From the NCBI RefSeq assembly GCF_026212465.1, contig NC_080050.1, positions 34,431,492-34,495,491 of the forward strand: a stretch of 64,000 bases of DNA, read 5' to 3'. The DNA is from Amaranthus tricolor (Eukaryota; Streptophyta; Magnoliopsida; Caryophyllales; Amaranthaceae). Shown piece after piece: positions 27,008-40,513 of the stretch; position 1 is the stretch's first letter; every line of letters starts with the position of its first letter. Position numbers and translations under genes: made by a program. Under the pieces are notes generated by a model. The model made no database searches. It was given only the letters and a program-made list of their open reading frames with translations, and was not told where the DNA came from.

Positions 27008-27800
27008 TTTAAGCTACATTATGCGAGAAAGCGCTAAAAAACACTTAAAAACCCATAAAATCTCAATTTAACACGTAATTTCCAACATATGATTATTATT
27101 TTAAATTATAACCACTTCAACACAATACTATATACCGAATAGTATTGTGTGCAAAGTTTCATGCATAACAAACAAAGTTTAAGCTACTTTATGCGCGAAA
27201 GTGCGGAAAAGCACTTAAAAACCAAAAAAATCTCAACTTAACAAGTAATTTAAGCATATGACTATTATTTTCAATTCTCACCACTTTAATAAAATACTAT
27301 ATACTAAATAGTGTTGTGAGCCATGTTTCGTGCAAAACAAACCAAGTTTGAGCTACTTTATAAGCGAAAGTGCCAAGAAAGTTTAAAAACCCATAAAATC
27401 GCAACTTGACACATAATTTCTAGCATATGACTATTATTTTAATCTAACCACTACAAAAAAATAATATATACCAAACATCGTTGTGTGCAAGGTTTAGTGG
27501 AAAACAAACTAAGTTTGACAAACATTATGCACGATAGTGCCAAAAAGTTTTAAAGACCTATAAAATCACTACGTAACGCGTAATTTCTAGAATATGACTA
27601 TGATTTTTTTATTCTAACCAGTTCAAGACAATAATATATACTAAATAGTGTTGTGTGCGAAGTTTCGTGCAAAACGAACAAAGTTTAAGCTACTTTATGC
27701 GAGAAAGTGCTAAAAATAGTTAAAAACCCATAAATTCTTAATCTAACACGTAATTTCCAACATATGAATATGTTTTTCAATTCTAACTACTTCATCACAA
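27008..27800. repeat. Five-monomer block, copy 1
   Basis: Starts with the distinctive TTTAAGCTACATTATGCGAG and AAAGCGCTAAAA monomer. The same five monomers recur from 28530 (offset 1522 bp); copies diverge after the TTTTTCAATTCTAAC sequence near 27780. The marker monomer returns again at 30955 and 35516, showing repeated reuse of this block. Confidence 0.75.
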
Positions 27801-28529
27801 TAATATATACCAAATAGTGTTGTGTGCCATGTTTTGTCTGAAACAAACGAAGTTTGAGCTACTTTATGCGCGAAAGTGTCAAAAACACTTAAAAACCCAA
27901 AAAATCTCAACTTAACAAGTAATTTCAAGCATATGATTATTATTTTCAATTCTCAACACTTCAATACAATACTATATACTAAATAGTCTTAGGTGCCAAC
28001 TTTTGTGCAAAAAAGACTAAGTTTGAGCTACTTTATGCGCGAAAGTGCCAAAAAAGCATGAAAACCCAAAAAATCGCAACGTAACACGTAATTTCTAGCA
28101 TACCACTATGATATTTAATTCTAACCACTTCAAAAAAATAATACATACCAAATAGTATTGTGTTCAATGTTTCGTGCAAAACAATCAAAGTTTTAGATAC
28201 TTTATGCGCAAAAGTGCCAAAAAATAATAAAAACGCATAAAATCGCAGCATAACACGTAATTTCTAACGTACGACTATGATTTTCAATTCTAACCACTTC
28301 AAAAAAATATATTTACCAAATAGTGTTGTGTGCAAGGTTTCGCGGAAAACACACCAAGTTTGAGCTACTTTGTGCACGAAAGTGCCAAAAAGGCTTAAGA
28401 ACCCATAAAATCGCAACTTAACACGTAATTTTTCTAGAATATGACTATGACTTTTAATTCTAACCACTTCAACACAATAATATATACCAAATAGTTTTGT
28501 GTGCCATTTTTCATGCAAAACTAACAAAG

Positions 28530-29320
28530 TTTAAGCTACATTATGCGAGAAAGCGCTAAAAACACTTAAAAACCCATAAAATCTCAATTTAACACGTAAT
28601 TTCCAACCTATGATTATTATTTTAAATTATAACCACTTCAACACAATACTATATACCGAATAGTATTGTGTGCAAAGTTTCATGCATAACAAACAAAGTT
28701 TAAGCTACTTTATGCGCGAAAGTGCGAAAAGCAATTAAAAACCAAAAAATCTCAACTTAACAAGTAATTTAAGCATATGACTATTATTTTCAATTCTCAC
28801 CACTTTAATAAAATACTATATACTAAATAGTGTTGTGAGCCATGTTTCGTGCAAAACAAACCAAGTTTGAGCTACTTTATAAGCGAAAGTGCCAAGAAAG
28901 TTTAAAAACCCATAAAATCGCAACTTGACACATAATTTCTAGCATATGACTATTATTTTAATCTAACCACTACAAAAAAAATAATATATACCAAACATCG
29001 TTGTGTGCAAGGTTTAGTGGAAAACAAACTAAGTTTGACAAACATTATGCACGATAGTGCCAAAAAGTTTTAAAGACCTATAAAATCACTACGTAACGCG
29101 TAATTTCTAGAATATGACTATGATTTTTTTATTCTAACCAGTTCAAGACAATAATATATACTAAATAGTGTTGTGTGCTAAGTTTCGTGCAAAACGAACA
29201 AAGTTTAAGCTACTTTATGCGAGAAAGTGCTAAAAATAGTTAAAAACCCATAAATTCTTAATCTAACACGTAATTTCCAACATATGAATATGTTTTTCAA
29301 TTCTAACCACTTCAACACAA
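28530..29320. repeat. Five-monomer block, copy 2
   Basis: Matches 27008-27800 with a few substitutions, including shared rare features: ACTTTATAAGCGAAAGTGCC and GACAAACATTATGCACGATA. After about 29320 it continues into monomers different from those following copy 1. Confidence 0.75.
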
Positions 29321-30439
29321 TACTATATACCAAATAGTGTTGTGTGCAAAGTTTCGTGTATAACAAACAAAGTTTAAGCTACTTTATGCGCAAAAGTGCC
29401 CAAAAACACTTAAAAACCCATAAAATCTCAACTTAACACGTAATTTCTAGCATATGACTATGATTTTAAATTCTAACCACTTAAACACAATAATATATAC
29501 CAAATAGTGTTGTGTACCAAGTTTCGTGCAAAACAAACCAAGTTTGAACTACTTTATGCGCGAAAGTGCCAAAAACACTATTAAAAACCCAAAAAATCTC
29601 AACTTGACAAGTAATTTCAAGCATGTGACTATTATTTTTAATTCCCACCACTTCAATACAATACTATAAAGTAAATAGTGTTGTGAGCCATGTTTCGTGC
29701 AAAACAAAACAAGTTTGAGCTACTTTATGCGAGAAAGTGCAAAAAAAGTTTAAAAACCCATAAAATCGCAACTTGACACTTATTTTCTAGAATATGACTA
29801 TTATTTTAATCTAACCACTTCAACTAAATAATATATACCAAACATCATTGTGTGAAAGGTTTTGTGGAAAACAAACTAAGATTGAGCAACTTTATGCACG
29901 ATAGTGCCAAAAAGTTTTAAAAACCTATAAAATCACAACGTAACGCGGAATTTCTAGAATATGACTATGATTTTTTTGTTCTAACCACTTCAAGACAATA
30001 ATATATACTAAATCGTGTTGTGTGCGAAGTTCGTGCAAAACAAACAAAGTGTGAGCTACTTTATGCGTGAAAGTACCAAAAACACTTAATAACGCATAAA
30101 ATCGTAACGTAACGCGTATTTTCTAGCATATAACTAAGATTTTCAATTCGAACCACTTGAACACAATACTATGTACCAAATAGTGTTGTATGCAAAAATT
30201 GGTGCAAAACAAACAAAGTTTGAGCTACTTTATGCGCGAAAGAGCGAAAAAACACTTAAAAACCCATGAAATCTCTACTTAACACGTAATTTCTAGCATA
30301 TTACTATGATTTTCAATTTTAATCACTTCAACAAAATAATATATACCAAATAGCGTTGTGTGTAAGGTTTCGTGAAAAACAAACCAAGTTTGAGCTACGT
30401 TATGCACAAAAGTGCAAAAAAAGCTTAAGAACCCATAAA

Positions 30440-30485
30440 ATAGCAACTTAACATGTAAGTTATAGAAAATAGTGTTAGGTGCCAA
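30440..30485. other. About 50-bp deletion in a subfamily B monomer
   Basis: GTAAGTTATAGA is followed directly by AAATAGTGTTAGGTG. The equivalent monomer near 32873 has about 50 bp between these, from ATATGACTATG to AAATACA. Confidence 0.8.
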
Positions 30486-30829
30486 CTTTCGTGCAAAAAA
30501 ATTAAGTTTGAGCTACTTTATGCGCGATAATGCCAAAAAAGCATGTAAACCCAAAAAATCGCAACTTAACACGTAATTTCTAGCATATCACTATGATATT
30601 TAATTCTAACCACTTCAAAAAAATAATACATACCAAATAGTATTGTGTTCAATGTTTCATGCAAAACAATCAAAGTTTTAGATACTTTATGCGAGAAAGT
30701 GCCAAAAAATAATAAAAACGCATAAAATCGCAACATAACACGTAATTTCTAACGTACGACTATGATTTTCAATTCTAACCACTTCAAAAATATATATATA
30801 CCAAATAGTGTTGTAAGCAAGGTTTCGCG

Positions 30830-30865
30830 GAAAACACACCATGTTTGACGTAATTTTTCTAGAAT
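30830..30865. other. 60-bp deletion in a subfamily B monomer
   Basis: CACACCATGTTTGA is joined to CGTAATTTTTCTAG at 30848/30849. The matching monomer near 28350-28440 has a further 60 bp there, covering the whole A-tract-rich segment. Confidence 0.8.
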
Positions 30866-33485
30866 ATGACTATGACTTTTAATTCTAACCACTTCAACAC
30901 AATAATATATACCAAATAGTGTTGTGTGCCATTTTTCATGCAAAACTAACAAAGTTTAAGCTACATTATGCGAGAAAGCGCTAAAAACACTTAAAAACCC
31001 ATATAATCTCAATTTAACACGTAATTTCCAACATATGATTATTATTTTAAATTATAACCACTTCAACACAATACTATATACCAAATAGTATTGTGTGCAA
31101 AGTTTCGTGCATAACAAATAAAGTTTAAGCTACTTTATGCACGAAAGTGCGAAAAGCACTTCAAAACCAAAAAATCTCAACTTAACAAGTAATTTAAACA
31201 TATGACTATTATTTTCAATTCTCACCACTTTAATAAAATACTATATACTAAATAGTGTTGTGAGCCATGTTTCGTGCCAAACAAACCAAGTTTGAGCTAC
31301 TTTATGCGCGAAAGTGCCAAGAAAGTTTAAAAACCCATAAAATCGCAACTTGACACTTAATTTCTAGCATATGACTATTATTTTAATCTAACCACTTCAA
31401 AAAAATAATATATACCAAACATCGTTGTGTGCAAGGTTTAGTGGAAAACAAACTAAGTTTGAGAAACATTATGCACGATAGTGCCAAAAAGTTTTAAAAA
31501 CCAATAAAATCACTTCGTAACGCGTAATTTCTAGTATATGACTATGATTTTTTTATTCTAACCAGTTCAAGACAATAATATATACTAAATAGTGTTGTGT
31601 GCGAAGTTTCGTGCAAAACGAACAAAGTTTAAGCTACTTTATGCGAGAAAGTGCTAAAAATAGTTTAAAACCCATAAATTCTTAATCTAACACGTAATTT
31701 CCAACATATGAATATGTTTTTCAATTCTAACCACTTCAACACAATACTATATACCAAATACTGTTGTGTGCAAAGTTTCGTGTATAACAAACAAAGTTCA
31801 AGCTACTTTATGCGCAAAAGTGCCCAAAAACACTTAAAAACCCATAAAATCTCAACTTAACACGTAATTTCTAGCATATGACTATTATTTTAAATTCTAA
31901 CCACTTAAACACAATAATATATACCAAATAGTATTGTGTACCAAGTTTCGTGCAAAACAAACCAAGTTTGAACTACTTTATGCGCGAAAGTGCCAAAAAC
32001 ACTTAAAAACCCAAAAAATCTCAACTTAACAAGTAATTTCAAGCATATGACTATTATTTTCAATTCCCACCACTTCAATACAATACTATAAACTAAATAG
32101 TGTTGTGAGCCATGTTTCGTGCAAAACAAAACAAGTTTGAGCTACTTAATGCGAGAAAGTGCAAAAAAATTTTAAAAACCCATAAAATCGAATCTTGACA
32201 CTTATTTTCTAGAATATGACTATTATTTTAATCTAACCACTTCAAAAAAATAATATATACCAAACATCATTCTGTGCAAGGTTTTGTGGAAAACAAACTA
32301 AGATTGAGCAACTTTATGCACGATAGTGCCAAAAAGTTTTAAAAACCTATAAAATCATAACGTAACGCGTAATTTCTAGAATATGACTATGATTTTTTTG
32401 TTCTAACCACTTCAAGACAATAATATATACTAAATTGTGTTGTGTGCGAAGTTCGTGCAAAACAAACAAAGTGTGAGCTACTTTATGCGCGAAAATACCA
32501 AAAACACTTAATAACGCATAAAATCGTAACGTAACGCGTAATTTCTAGCATATAACTATGATTTTCAAATCGAACCACTTGAACACAATACTATGTGCCA
32601 AATAGTGTTGTATGCAAAAATTGGTGCAAAACAAACAAAGTTTGAGCTACTTTATGCGCGAAAGAGCAAAAAACACTTAAAAACCCATGAAATCTCTACT
32701 TAACACGTAATTTCGAGCATATTACTATGATTTTCAATTTTAACCACTTCAACAAAATAATATATACCAAATAGCGTTGTGTGCAAGGTTTCGTGAAAAA
32801 CAAACCAAGTTTGAGATACTTTATGCACAAAAGTGCCAAAAAGGCTTAAAAACCCTTAAAATAGCAACTTAACACGTAAGTTATAGAATATGACTATGAT
32901 TTTTAATTCTAACCACTTTAACACAATAATAAATACAAAATAGTGTTGTGTGCCAACTTTCGTGCAAAAAAAACTAAGTTTGAGCTCCTTTATGCGCGAA
33001 AGTGCCAAAAAAGCATGAAAACCCAAAAAATCGCAACTTAACACGTAATTTCGAGCATATCACTATGATATTTAATTCTAGCCACTTCAAAAAAATAATA
33101 CATACAAAATAGTGTTGTGTTCAAAGTTTCGTACAAAACAATCAAAGTTTTAGCTACTTTATGCGCGAAAGTCCAAAAAAGCATAAAAACGCATAAAATC
33201 GCAACTTAACACGTAATTTCTAACGTATCACTATGATTTTCAATTCTAACCACTTCAAAAAAATATATATACCAAATAGTGTTGTGTGCAAGGTTTCGAG
33301 GAAAACACACCAAGTTTGAGCTACTTTATGCTAGAAAGTGCCAAAAAGGCTTAAGAACCCATAAAATCGCAACTTAACACGTAATTTTTCTAGAATATGA
33401 CTATGACTTTTAATTGTAACCACTTCAACACAATAATTTATACCAAATAGTATTGTGTGCCAAGTTTCGTGCAAAACGAACAAAG

Positions 33486-34500
33486 TTTAAGCTACTTGAT
33501 GCGAGAAAGTGCTAAAAACACTTAAAAACCCATAAAATCTCAATATAACACGTAATTTCCAACATATGAATATGATTTTCAATTCTAACCACTTCAACAC
33601 AATACTATATACCAAATACTGTTGTGTGCAAAGTTTCGTGCATAACAAACAAAGTTTAAGCTAATTTATGCGCGAAAGTGCCAAAAACACTTAAAAACCC
33701 ATAAAATCTCAACTTAACACGTAATTTCTAGCATATGACTATGATTTTCATTTCAAACTACTTCAACAAAATAATATATACCAAATAGTGTTGTGTGCCA
33801 TGTTTTGTGCGAAACAAACGAAGTTTGAGCTACTTTATGCGCGAAAGTGTCAAAAACACTTAAAAACCAAAAAAATCTCAACTTAACAAGTAATTTCAAG
33901 CATATGATTATTATTTTCAACTCTCAACACTTCAATACAATACTATATACTAAATAGTGTTAGGTGCCAACTTTTGTGCAAAAAAAACTAAATTTGAGCT
34001 ACTTTATGCGCGATAGTTCCAAAAAAGCATGAAAACCCAAAAAATCGCAACTTAACACGTAATTTCTAGCATATCACTATGATATTTAATTCTAACCACT
34101 TCAAAAAAATAATACATACCAAATAGTATTGTGTTCAATGTTTCGTGCAAAACAATCAAAGTTTTAGATACTTTATGCGCGAAATTGACAAAAAATAATA
34201 AAAACGCATAAAATCGCAACATAACACGTAATTTCTAACGTACGACTATGATTTTCAATTCTAACCACTTCAAAAAAATATATATACCAAATTGTGTTGT
34301 GTGCAAGGTTTCGCGGAAAACACACCAAGTTTGAGCTACTTTGTGCACGAAAGTGCCAAAAAGGCTTAAGAACCCATAAAATCGCAACTTAACACGTAAT
34401 TTTTCTAGAATATGACTATGACTTTTAATTCTAACCACTTCAACACAATAATTTATACTAAATAGTATTGTGTGCCAAGTTTCGTGCAAAACGAACAAAG
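33486..34500. repeat. 6-monomer HOR of 1015 bp, copy 1
   Basis: Begins TTTAAGCTACTTGATGCGAG; the unit recurs at exactly 1015 bp (34501). Markers inside include TTAGGTGCCAACTTTTGTGC and the shortened CAAAAAAATATATATACC monomer. Confidence 0.8.
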
Positions 34501-35515
34501 TTTAAGCTACTTTATGCGAGAAAGTGCTAAAAACACTTAAAAACCCATAAAATCTCTATATAACACGTAATTTCCAACATATGAATATGCTTTTCAATTT
34601 TAACCACTTCAACACAATAATATATACCAAATAGTGTTGTGTGCAAAGTTTCGTGCATAACAAACAAAGTTTAAGCTAATTTATGCGCGAAAGTGCCAAA
34701 AACACTTAAAAACCCATAAAATCTCAACTTAACACGTAATTTCTAACATATGACTATGATTTTCATTTCAAACTACTTCAACACAATAATATATACCAAA
34801 TAGTGTTGTGTGCCATGTTTTGTGCGAAATAAACGACGTTTGAGCTACTTTATGCGCGAAAGTGTCAAAATCACTTAAAAACCCAAAAAGTCTCAACTTA
34901 ACAAGTAATTTCAAGCATATGATTATTATTTTCAATTCTCAACACTTCAATACAATACTATATACTAAATAGTGTTAGGTGCCAACTTTTGTGCAAAAAA
35001 AACTAAGTTTGAGCTACTTTATGCGCGATAGTGCCAAAAAAGCATGAAAACCCAAAAAATCGCAACTTAACACGTAATTTCTAGCATATCACTATGATAT
35101 TTAATTCTAACCACTTCAAAAAAATAATACATACCAAATAGTATTGTGTTCAATGTTTCGTGCAAAACAATCAAAGTTTTAGCTACTTTATGCGCGAAAG
35201 TGCCAAAAAATAATAAAAACGCATAAAATCGCAACATAACACGTAATTTCTAACGTACGACTATGATTTTCAATTCTAACCACTTCAAAAAAATATATAT
35301 ACCAAATAGGGTTGTGTGCAAGGTTTCGCGGAAAACACACCAAGTTTGAGCTACTTTGTGCACGAAAGTGCCAAAAAGGCTTAAGAACCCATAAAATCGC
35401 AACTTAACACGTAATTTTTCTAGAATATGACTACGACTTTTAATTCTAACCACTTCAACACAATAATATATACCAAATAGTGTTGTGTCCCATTTTTCAT
35501 GCAAAACTAACAAAG
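34501..35515. repeat. 6-monomer HOR of 1015 bp, copy 2
   Basis: Tandem duplicate of 33486-34500 with scattered substitutions. The third unit, from 35516, starts with the TTTAAGCTACATTATG marker and then departs from the pattern. Confidence 0.8.
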
Positions 35516-37800
35516 TTTAAGCTACATTATGTGAGAAAGCGCTAAAAACACTTAAAAACCCATAAAAGCTCAATTTAACACGTAATTTCCAACATATGAT
35601 TATTATTTTAAATTATAACCACTTCAACACAATACTATATACGAAATAGTATTGTGTGCAAAGTTTCTTGCATAACAAACAAAGTTTAAGCTACTTTATG
35701 CGAGAAAGTGCGAAACACAGTTAAACACAAAAAAATCTCAACTTAACAAGTAATTTTAAGCATATGACTATTATTTTCAATTCTCACCACTTTAATAAAA
35801 TACTATATACTAAATAGTGTTGTGAGCCATGTTTTGTGCAAAACAAACCAAGTTTGAGCTACTTTATGCGCGAAAGTGCCAAAAAAGTTTAAAAACCCAT
35901 AAAATCGCAACTTGACACTTAATTTCTAGCATATGACAATTATTTTAATCTAACCACTTCAAAAAAATAAAACATACCAAACATCGTTGTGTGCAAGGTT
36001 TATTGGAAAACAAACTAAGTTTGAGAAACATTATGCACGATAGTGCCAAAAAGTATTAAAAACCTATAAAATCACAACGTAACGCGTAATTTCCAGAATA
36101 TGACTATGATTTTTTTATTCTAACCAGTTCAAGACAATAATATATAATAATTAGTGTTGTGTGCGAAGATTCGTGCAAAACGAACAAAGTTTAAGCTACT
36201 TTATGCGAGAAAGTGCTAAAACTTAAAAACCCTTAAAATCTCAATATAACACGTAATTTCCAACATATGAATAAGATTTTCAATTCTAACCACTTCAACA
36301 CAATACTATATACCAAATAGTGTTGTGTGCAAAGTTTCGTGCATAACAAACAAAGTTTAAGCTAATTTATGCGCGAAAGTGCCAAAAAACACTTAAAAAC
36401 CCAAAAAATCTCAACTTAACAAGTAATTTCAAGCATATGACTATTATTTTCTAGAATAAGACTATCATTTTTATCTAACCACTTCAAAAAAATAATATAT
36501 ACCGAACATCACTGTGTGCAAGGTTTTGTGGAAAACAACCTAAGATTGAGCAACTTTATGCACGATAGTGCCAAAAAGTTTTATAAACCTATAAAATCAC
36601 AACGTAACGCGTAATTTCTAGAATATGACTATGATTTTTTTGCTCTAACTACTTCAAGACAATAATATATACTAAATAGTGTTGTGTGCGAAGTTCGTGC
36701 AAAACAAACAAAGTGTGAGCTACTTTATGCGCGAAAGTACCAAAAACACTTAATAACGCATAAAATCATAACGTAACACGTAATTTCTAGCATATAACTA
36801 AGATTTTCGATTCGAACCACTTGAACACAATACTATGTACCAAATAGTATTGTATGCAAAAATTGGTGCAAAACAAACAAAGTTTGAGCTACTTTATGCG
36901 CGAAAGAGCGAAAAACACTTAAAAACCCATGAAATGTCTACTTAACACGTAATTTCTAGCATATTACTATGATTTTCAATTTTAACCACTTCAACAAAAT
37001 AATATATACCAAATAGCGTTGTGTGCAAGGTTTCGCGAAAAACAAAACAAGTTTGAGCTACTTTATGCACAAAAGTGCCAAAAAGGCTTAAAAACCCATA
37101 ATATAGCAACATAACACGTAAGTTATAGAATATGACTATGATTTTTAATTCTAACCACTTCAAAACAATAATATATACCAAATAGTGTTGTGTGCCAAGT
37201 TTCATGCAAAACGAACAAAGTTTGAGCTACTTTATGCGCGAAAGTGCCAAAAACACTTAAAAACCCAAAAAATCTCAACTTAACAAGTAATTTCAAGCAT
37301 ATGACTATGATTTTCAATTCTCAGCAGTTCAATACAATACTATATACTAAATAGTGTTGTGAGCCATGTTTCGTGCTAAAACAACCAAGTTTGAGCTACT
37401 TTATGCGCGAAAGTGCCAAAAAAGTTTAAAAACCCATGAAATCGCAACTTGACACTAAATTTCTAGCATATGACTATTATTTTAATCTATCCAGTTCAAA
37501 AAAATAATATATACCAAACATCGTTGTGTGGAAGGTTTTGTAGAAAACAAACTAAGTTTGAGCAACTTTATGCACGATAGTGCCAAAAAGTTTTATAAAC
37601 CTATAAAATCGCAACGTAATACGTAATTTCTAGAATATGACTATGATTTTTTTATTCTAACCACTTCAAGACAGTAATATATACTAAATAGTGTTGTGTG
37701 CAAAGTTTCGTGTAAAACAAACAAAGTGTGAGCTACTTTATGCGCGAAAGTGCCAAAAACACATTAAAACGCATAAAATCGGAACGTCACACGTAATTTC
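35516..37800. repeat. Subfamily B mosaic with a fused monomer
   Basis: About 13-14 subfamily B monomers. The monomer around 36437 is a fusion: GCATATGACTATTATTTTC runs straight into CTAGAATAAGACTATC, whereas the related stretch near 32040-32215 has about 150 bp between the two occurrences of TTATTTTC. The deletion endpoints share that 8-bp microhomology. Confidence 0.7.
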
Positions 37801-39308
37801 TAGCATATGACTAAGATTTTCAATTCGAACCACTTCAACACAATACTATATACCAAATCGTGTTATGTACAAAGATTGGTGCAAAAAATACAAGTTTGAG
37901 CTACTTTATGCGCGAAAGTGCCAAAAACACTTAAAAACCCATGAAATCTCTACTTAACAAGTAATTTCAAGCATATTACTATGATTTTCAATTCTAACCA
38001 CTTCAACAAAATAATATATACCAAATAGCATTTTGTGCAAGGTTTCGTGGAAAACAAACCAAGTTTGAGCTACTTTATGCACAAAAGTGCCAAAAAGGCT
38101 TAAAAACCCATAAAATAGCAACTTAACACGTAAGTTATAGAATATGACTATGATTTTTAATTCTAACCACTTTAACACAGTAATTAATAGAAAATAGTGT
38201 TGTGTGCCAATTTTCGTGAAAAAAAAAACTATGTTTGAGCTACTTTATGCGCAAAAGTGCCAAAAAAGCATGAAAACCCAAAAAATCGCAACTTAACACG
38301 TAATTTCTAGCATATCACTATGATATTTAATTCTAACTACTTCAAAAAAATAAAACATACCAAATAGTGTTGTGTTCAAAGTTTCGTGCAAAACAATCAA
38401 TCTTTTAGCTACTTTATGCGCGAAAGTGCCAAAAAAGAATAAAAACGAATAAAACCGCAACATATCACGGAATTTCTAACGTACGACTATGCTTTTCAAT
38501 TCTAACCACTTCAGAAAAATATATATACCAAATAGTGTTGTGTGCAAAATTTCGCAGAATACACACCAAGTTTGAGCTACTTTATGCACGAAAGTGCGAA
38601 AAGGGCTTAAGAACCCATAAAATCACAACTTAACACGGAATTTTTCTAGAATATGACTATGAATTTTAATTCAAACCACTTCAAAACAATAATATATACC
38701 AAATAGTGTTGTGTGCCAAGTTTCGTGCAAAACGAACAAAGTTTGAGCTACTTTATGCGCGAAAATGCCAAACACACTTAAAAACCCAAAAAATCTCAAC
38801 TTAACAAGTAATTTCAAGCATATGACTATGATTTTAAATTTTCAGCAGTTCAATACAATACTATATACTAAATAGTATTGTGAGCCATGTTTCGTGCAAA
38901 ACAAACCAAGTTTGAGGTACTTTATGCGCGAAAGGGCCAAAAAAGTTTAAAAACACATAAAATCGCAACTTGACACTAAATTTCTAGCATATGACTATTA
39001 TTTTAATCTAACCAGTTCAAAAAAATAATATATACCAAACATCGCTGTGTGGAAGGTTTTGTGGAAAACAAACTAAGTTTGAGCAACTTTATGCACGATA
39101 GTGCCAAGAAGTTTTAAAAACCTATAAAATCGCAACGTAACGCGTAATTTCTAGAATATGACTATAATTTTTTTATTCTAACCATACTAAATAGTGTTGT
39201 GTGCGAAGTTTCGTGCAAAACAAACAAAGTGTGAGCTACTTTATGCGCGAAAGTGCCAAAAACACTTTAAAACGCATAAAATCGCAACGTAACACGTAAT
39301 TTCTAGCA
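37801..39308. repeat. 9-monomer HOR-B copy ending at the retrotransposon
   Basis: Begins TAGCATATGACTAAGATTTT, the same phase as the HOR copies at 50221, 51729 and 53238 on the other side of the element, so the insertion split one continuous HOR array. It carries an 18-bp deletion near 39184, where AACCA is joined to TACTAAATAG without the CTTCAAGACAATAATATA seen in other copies. Confidence 0.8.
39304..39308. repeat. Target-site duplication, left (TAGCA)
   Basis: TAGCA directly precedes the TG of the LTR and is repeated directly after the other LTR at 50221-50225. Five base pairs is the usual duplication length for Ty3/gypsy integrases. Removing the element and one copy restores a normal satellite TTTCTAGCATATGACTA motif. 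Confidence 0.95.
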
Positions 39309-40513
39309 TGTAACGGCCCGGTTTAAGTGACCTGGAATATCATGTGAGAACATGAATCCGGCTCACAAACGGACGCAAGAAAACTCATCCTTACTCGGAT
39401 CGTCAACGTTCCAACGGTAAAGGAATATGGTCAACAAAGAAAATAGCGCTAAACAAAACAAAACCAAACAAACAGCGGAAGTCTTTACATACAACTCGAG
39501 AGCCCATCGGCCTCTAGACTAACTAAAATTGTACGAGATAAAAGAAAACATCACAAACTTTGGTTACATAAACTGAATTATTTAGACTCATTACAAAGTA
39601 AGTCTAGACTTGATAGTTACGGGTTCTAAGCTGAATCCTCACTCCAGCCCCCTCCTGCGATTAACCTGCTGCACGTCGTATGATAAGACGTAGCAGGTTC
39701 CAAAGAACAACCAATACACGTCAGAGACTTCATACATATATTAAACAGGTTGAATACAAGCATTGTGTTTACCCTAGCATGCAAAGGCTCTATTATGTAA
39801 TCTTTGTTCATTATTTCCAACCTTGCAACGTTGCCCGACATGTGCGGGTCGTGCAAGTCATATTTCCAATTTGTTTTGGTGGAATACACTTAGGAGAGCT
39901 AATCCCAAGGCAACCACCTACCTAAGACGTTGCCCGTCCTGTTCGGGTCGCCAAAGGCTAAGTATGCATACCCCCATGGTGATCATAAAGATCCCTGAAT
40001 GCCATGGGAAAAATAGTTGATAATTTTCCAATTCATTTGTTAACCCTTTTGGGTAACATATCCATAAATTCTCAATTTCCACATAATCATTTCATATTAT
40101 TTGAGGTGTCTAATCCTTATGTGATTACAATGCCTCGATTAGGAATAAAACAACATTACTTGCACAACCATATAAACAGTATGGTCTAAGCGTGTACCTT
40201 TAAGCACAGCAATTCCAAACAACGTTCAAGCACGACAAGAATTTCACCCTCTTATGAATCGAGGTCCTAATTAACAAACACACAAAACGACCACGTTTAA
40301 TAACGGGTTTTCACAAACAATCCACTCCATACTACTAAAATATCACAAAGACTTGATAATTTCAAATGTTTTCATCCAATTCATGTTCGCTCCAAAATTC
40401 CCATTCTGACCAGAAACTTTTATGGCCAAATCGGACAGTTTAGAAAATTCAAATTAAAAATCCGACTTCACCGCTGCGTCCGGAACGCATCAATTATCTT
40501 GGGTACCAAATTT

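Larger units (their letters stand above)
29321..33485. repeat. Subfamily B mosaic monomers
   Basis: About 25 diverged subfamily B monomers without a clean local period that I can establish. Blocks resembling 27008-29320 recur from 30955. Two internal deletions occur at 30460 and 30848. No coding potential beyond the chance open frames of the satellite. Confidence 0.7.
27008..39308. repeat. Satellite array, subfamily B, left of the retrotransposon
   Basis: Same monomer framework as A (TAATTTCTAGCATATGACTA, TAACCACTTCAA, AAATAGTGTTGTGTG) but consistently different elsewhere: GCGCGAAAGTGCCAAAAACA followed by CTTAAAAACCCATAAAATC in place of the A-type GTGGC...CTTAAAACC block, plus variants such as CTAGAATATGACTATG and TTTCCAACATATG. 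Monomers are less alike than in A or C. The block is a mosaic of locally duplicated groups with several internal deletions (30460, 30848, 36437, 39184). No genes. Confidence 0.92.

Noticed and set aside
27743..38178. Minus-strand open frames of 60-90 residues in subfamily B
   Set aside because: Same explanation: chance open frames of the satellite; they vanish in copies with a single indel.
39626..40189. Open frames of 61-87 residues in the LTR, repeated exactly at 47880-48443
   Set aside because: They lie within the LTR and recur only because LTRs are duplicated. They overlap one another on both strands and show no domain.
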